Origin: Candidatus Woesearchaeota archaeon
GTDB lineage: Archaea > Nanobdellota > Nanobdellia > Woesearchaeales > DSVV01
Length of the DNA stretch: 13,140 nucleotides
Assembly (NCBI GenBank): GCA_016205905.1
Contig: JACQSP010000139.1
Coordinates: forward strand, 1 to 13,140
Direction of reading: 5' to 3'
Shown here: positions 13,129-13,140 of the stretch, piece after piece
Numbering within the stretch: position 1 is the stretch's first letter
Layout: each line of letters opens with the position of its first letter
Position numbers and translations under genes: made by a program
The notes under the pieces: generated by a model
Databases searched by the model: none
Told to the model about the DNA's origin: nothing
What the model saw: only the letters and a program-made list of their open reading frames with translations

Positions 13129-13140
13129 AAACAGTTATTC

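Overview
This AT-rich window most likely comes from an archaeon, and the gene set resembles the small-genome DPANN lineages (Woesearchaeota/Pacearchaeota-like); the exact lineage is inference. Four observations support an archaeal host. There is an archaeal/eukaryotic-type peptidyl-tRNA hydrolase (Pth2). There is a broken gene of the archaeal membrane family DUF131/TIGR00304. Archaeal TATA boxes, some with a BRE-like stretch, lie about 25-31 nt upstream of many start codons, as expected for leaderless mRNAs. Where a leader exists, the ribosome binding site is AGGTGA, complementary to the archaeal 16S 3' end.

Layout. Positions 100-5701 carry five minus-strand genes: a full-length bacterial-type sigma-70 factor, a U32 peptidase-family Fe-S protein (probably an RNA hydroxylation enzyme), a stand-alone receiver protein, a Yip1-domain membrane protein, and a small MscS-like/TM-helix membrane protein. 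A two-way promoter near 5800 then drives a short plus-strand unit: a 23-codon ORF and a small secreted four-cysteine protein. Pth2 and DNA gyrase subunit A are divergently transcribed from 6705-6886. Downstream of gyrA on the plus strand lie a 41-residue charged protein, a protein ending in a phosphohistidine (PEP-utilising 'mobile') domain, and a DUF131 gene interrupted by an in-frame TGA. A diacylglycerol-kinase-family lipid kinase at 11841-12899 faces them on the minus strand.

Two things stand out. First, a bacterial housekeeping-style sigma factor sits in an archaeal context behind an archaeal promoter. Its promoter-DNA recognition helix is intact, but the region 2.2 residues that normally grip bacterial RNA polymerase are changed. 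Second, the intergenic spaces hold a family of four composite palindromic elements (about 3117-3258, 3961-4066, 11623-11775, 12928-13128). They share a GGCGCAGCCA head and a GTGGACT-containing end, and they carry interchangeable hairpins. Related-looking palindromes sit inside the lipid kinase gene, where they add about 50 residues without breaking the frame. Paired base changes between copies in both settings suggest selection on the folded form.

Functional links between the genes are limited. Sigma factor and receiver could belong to a regulatory layer, gyrase to supercoiling, and Pth2 and the U32 protein to translation and RNA modification. No tRNA, rRNA, CRISPR array, transposase or phage gene was seen.
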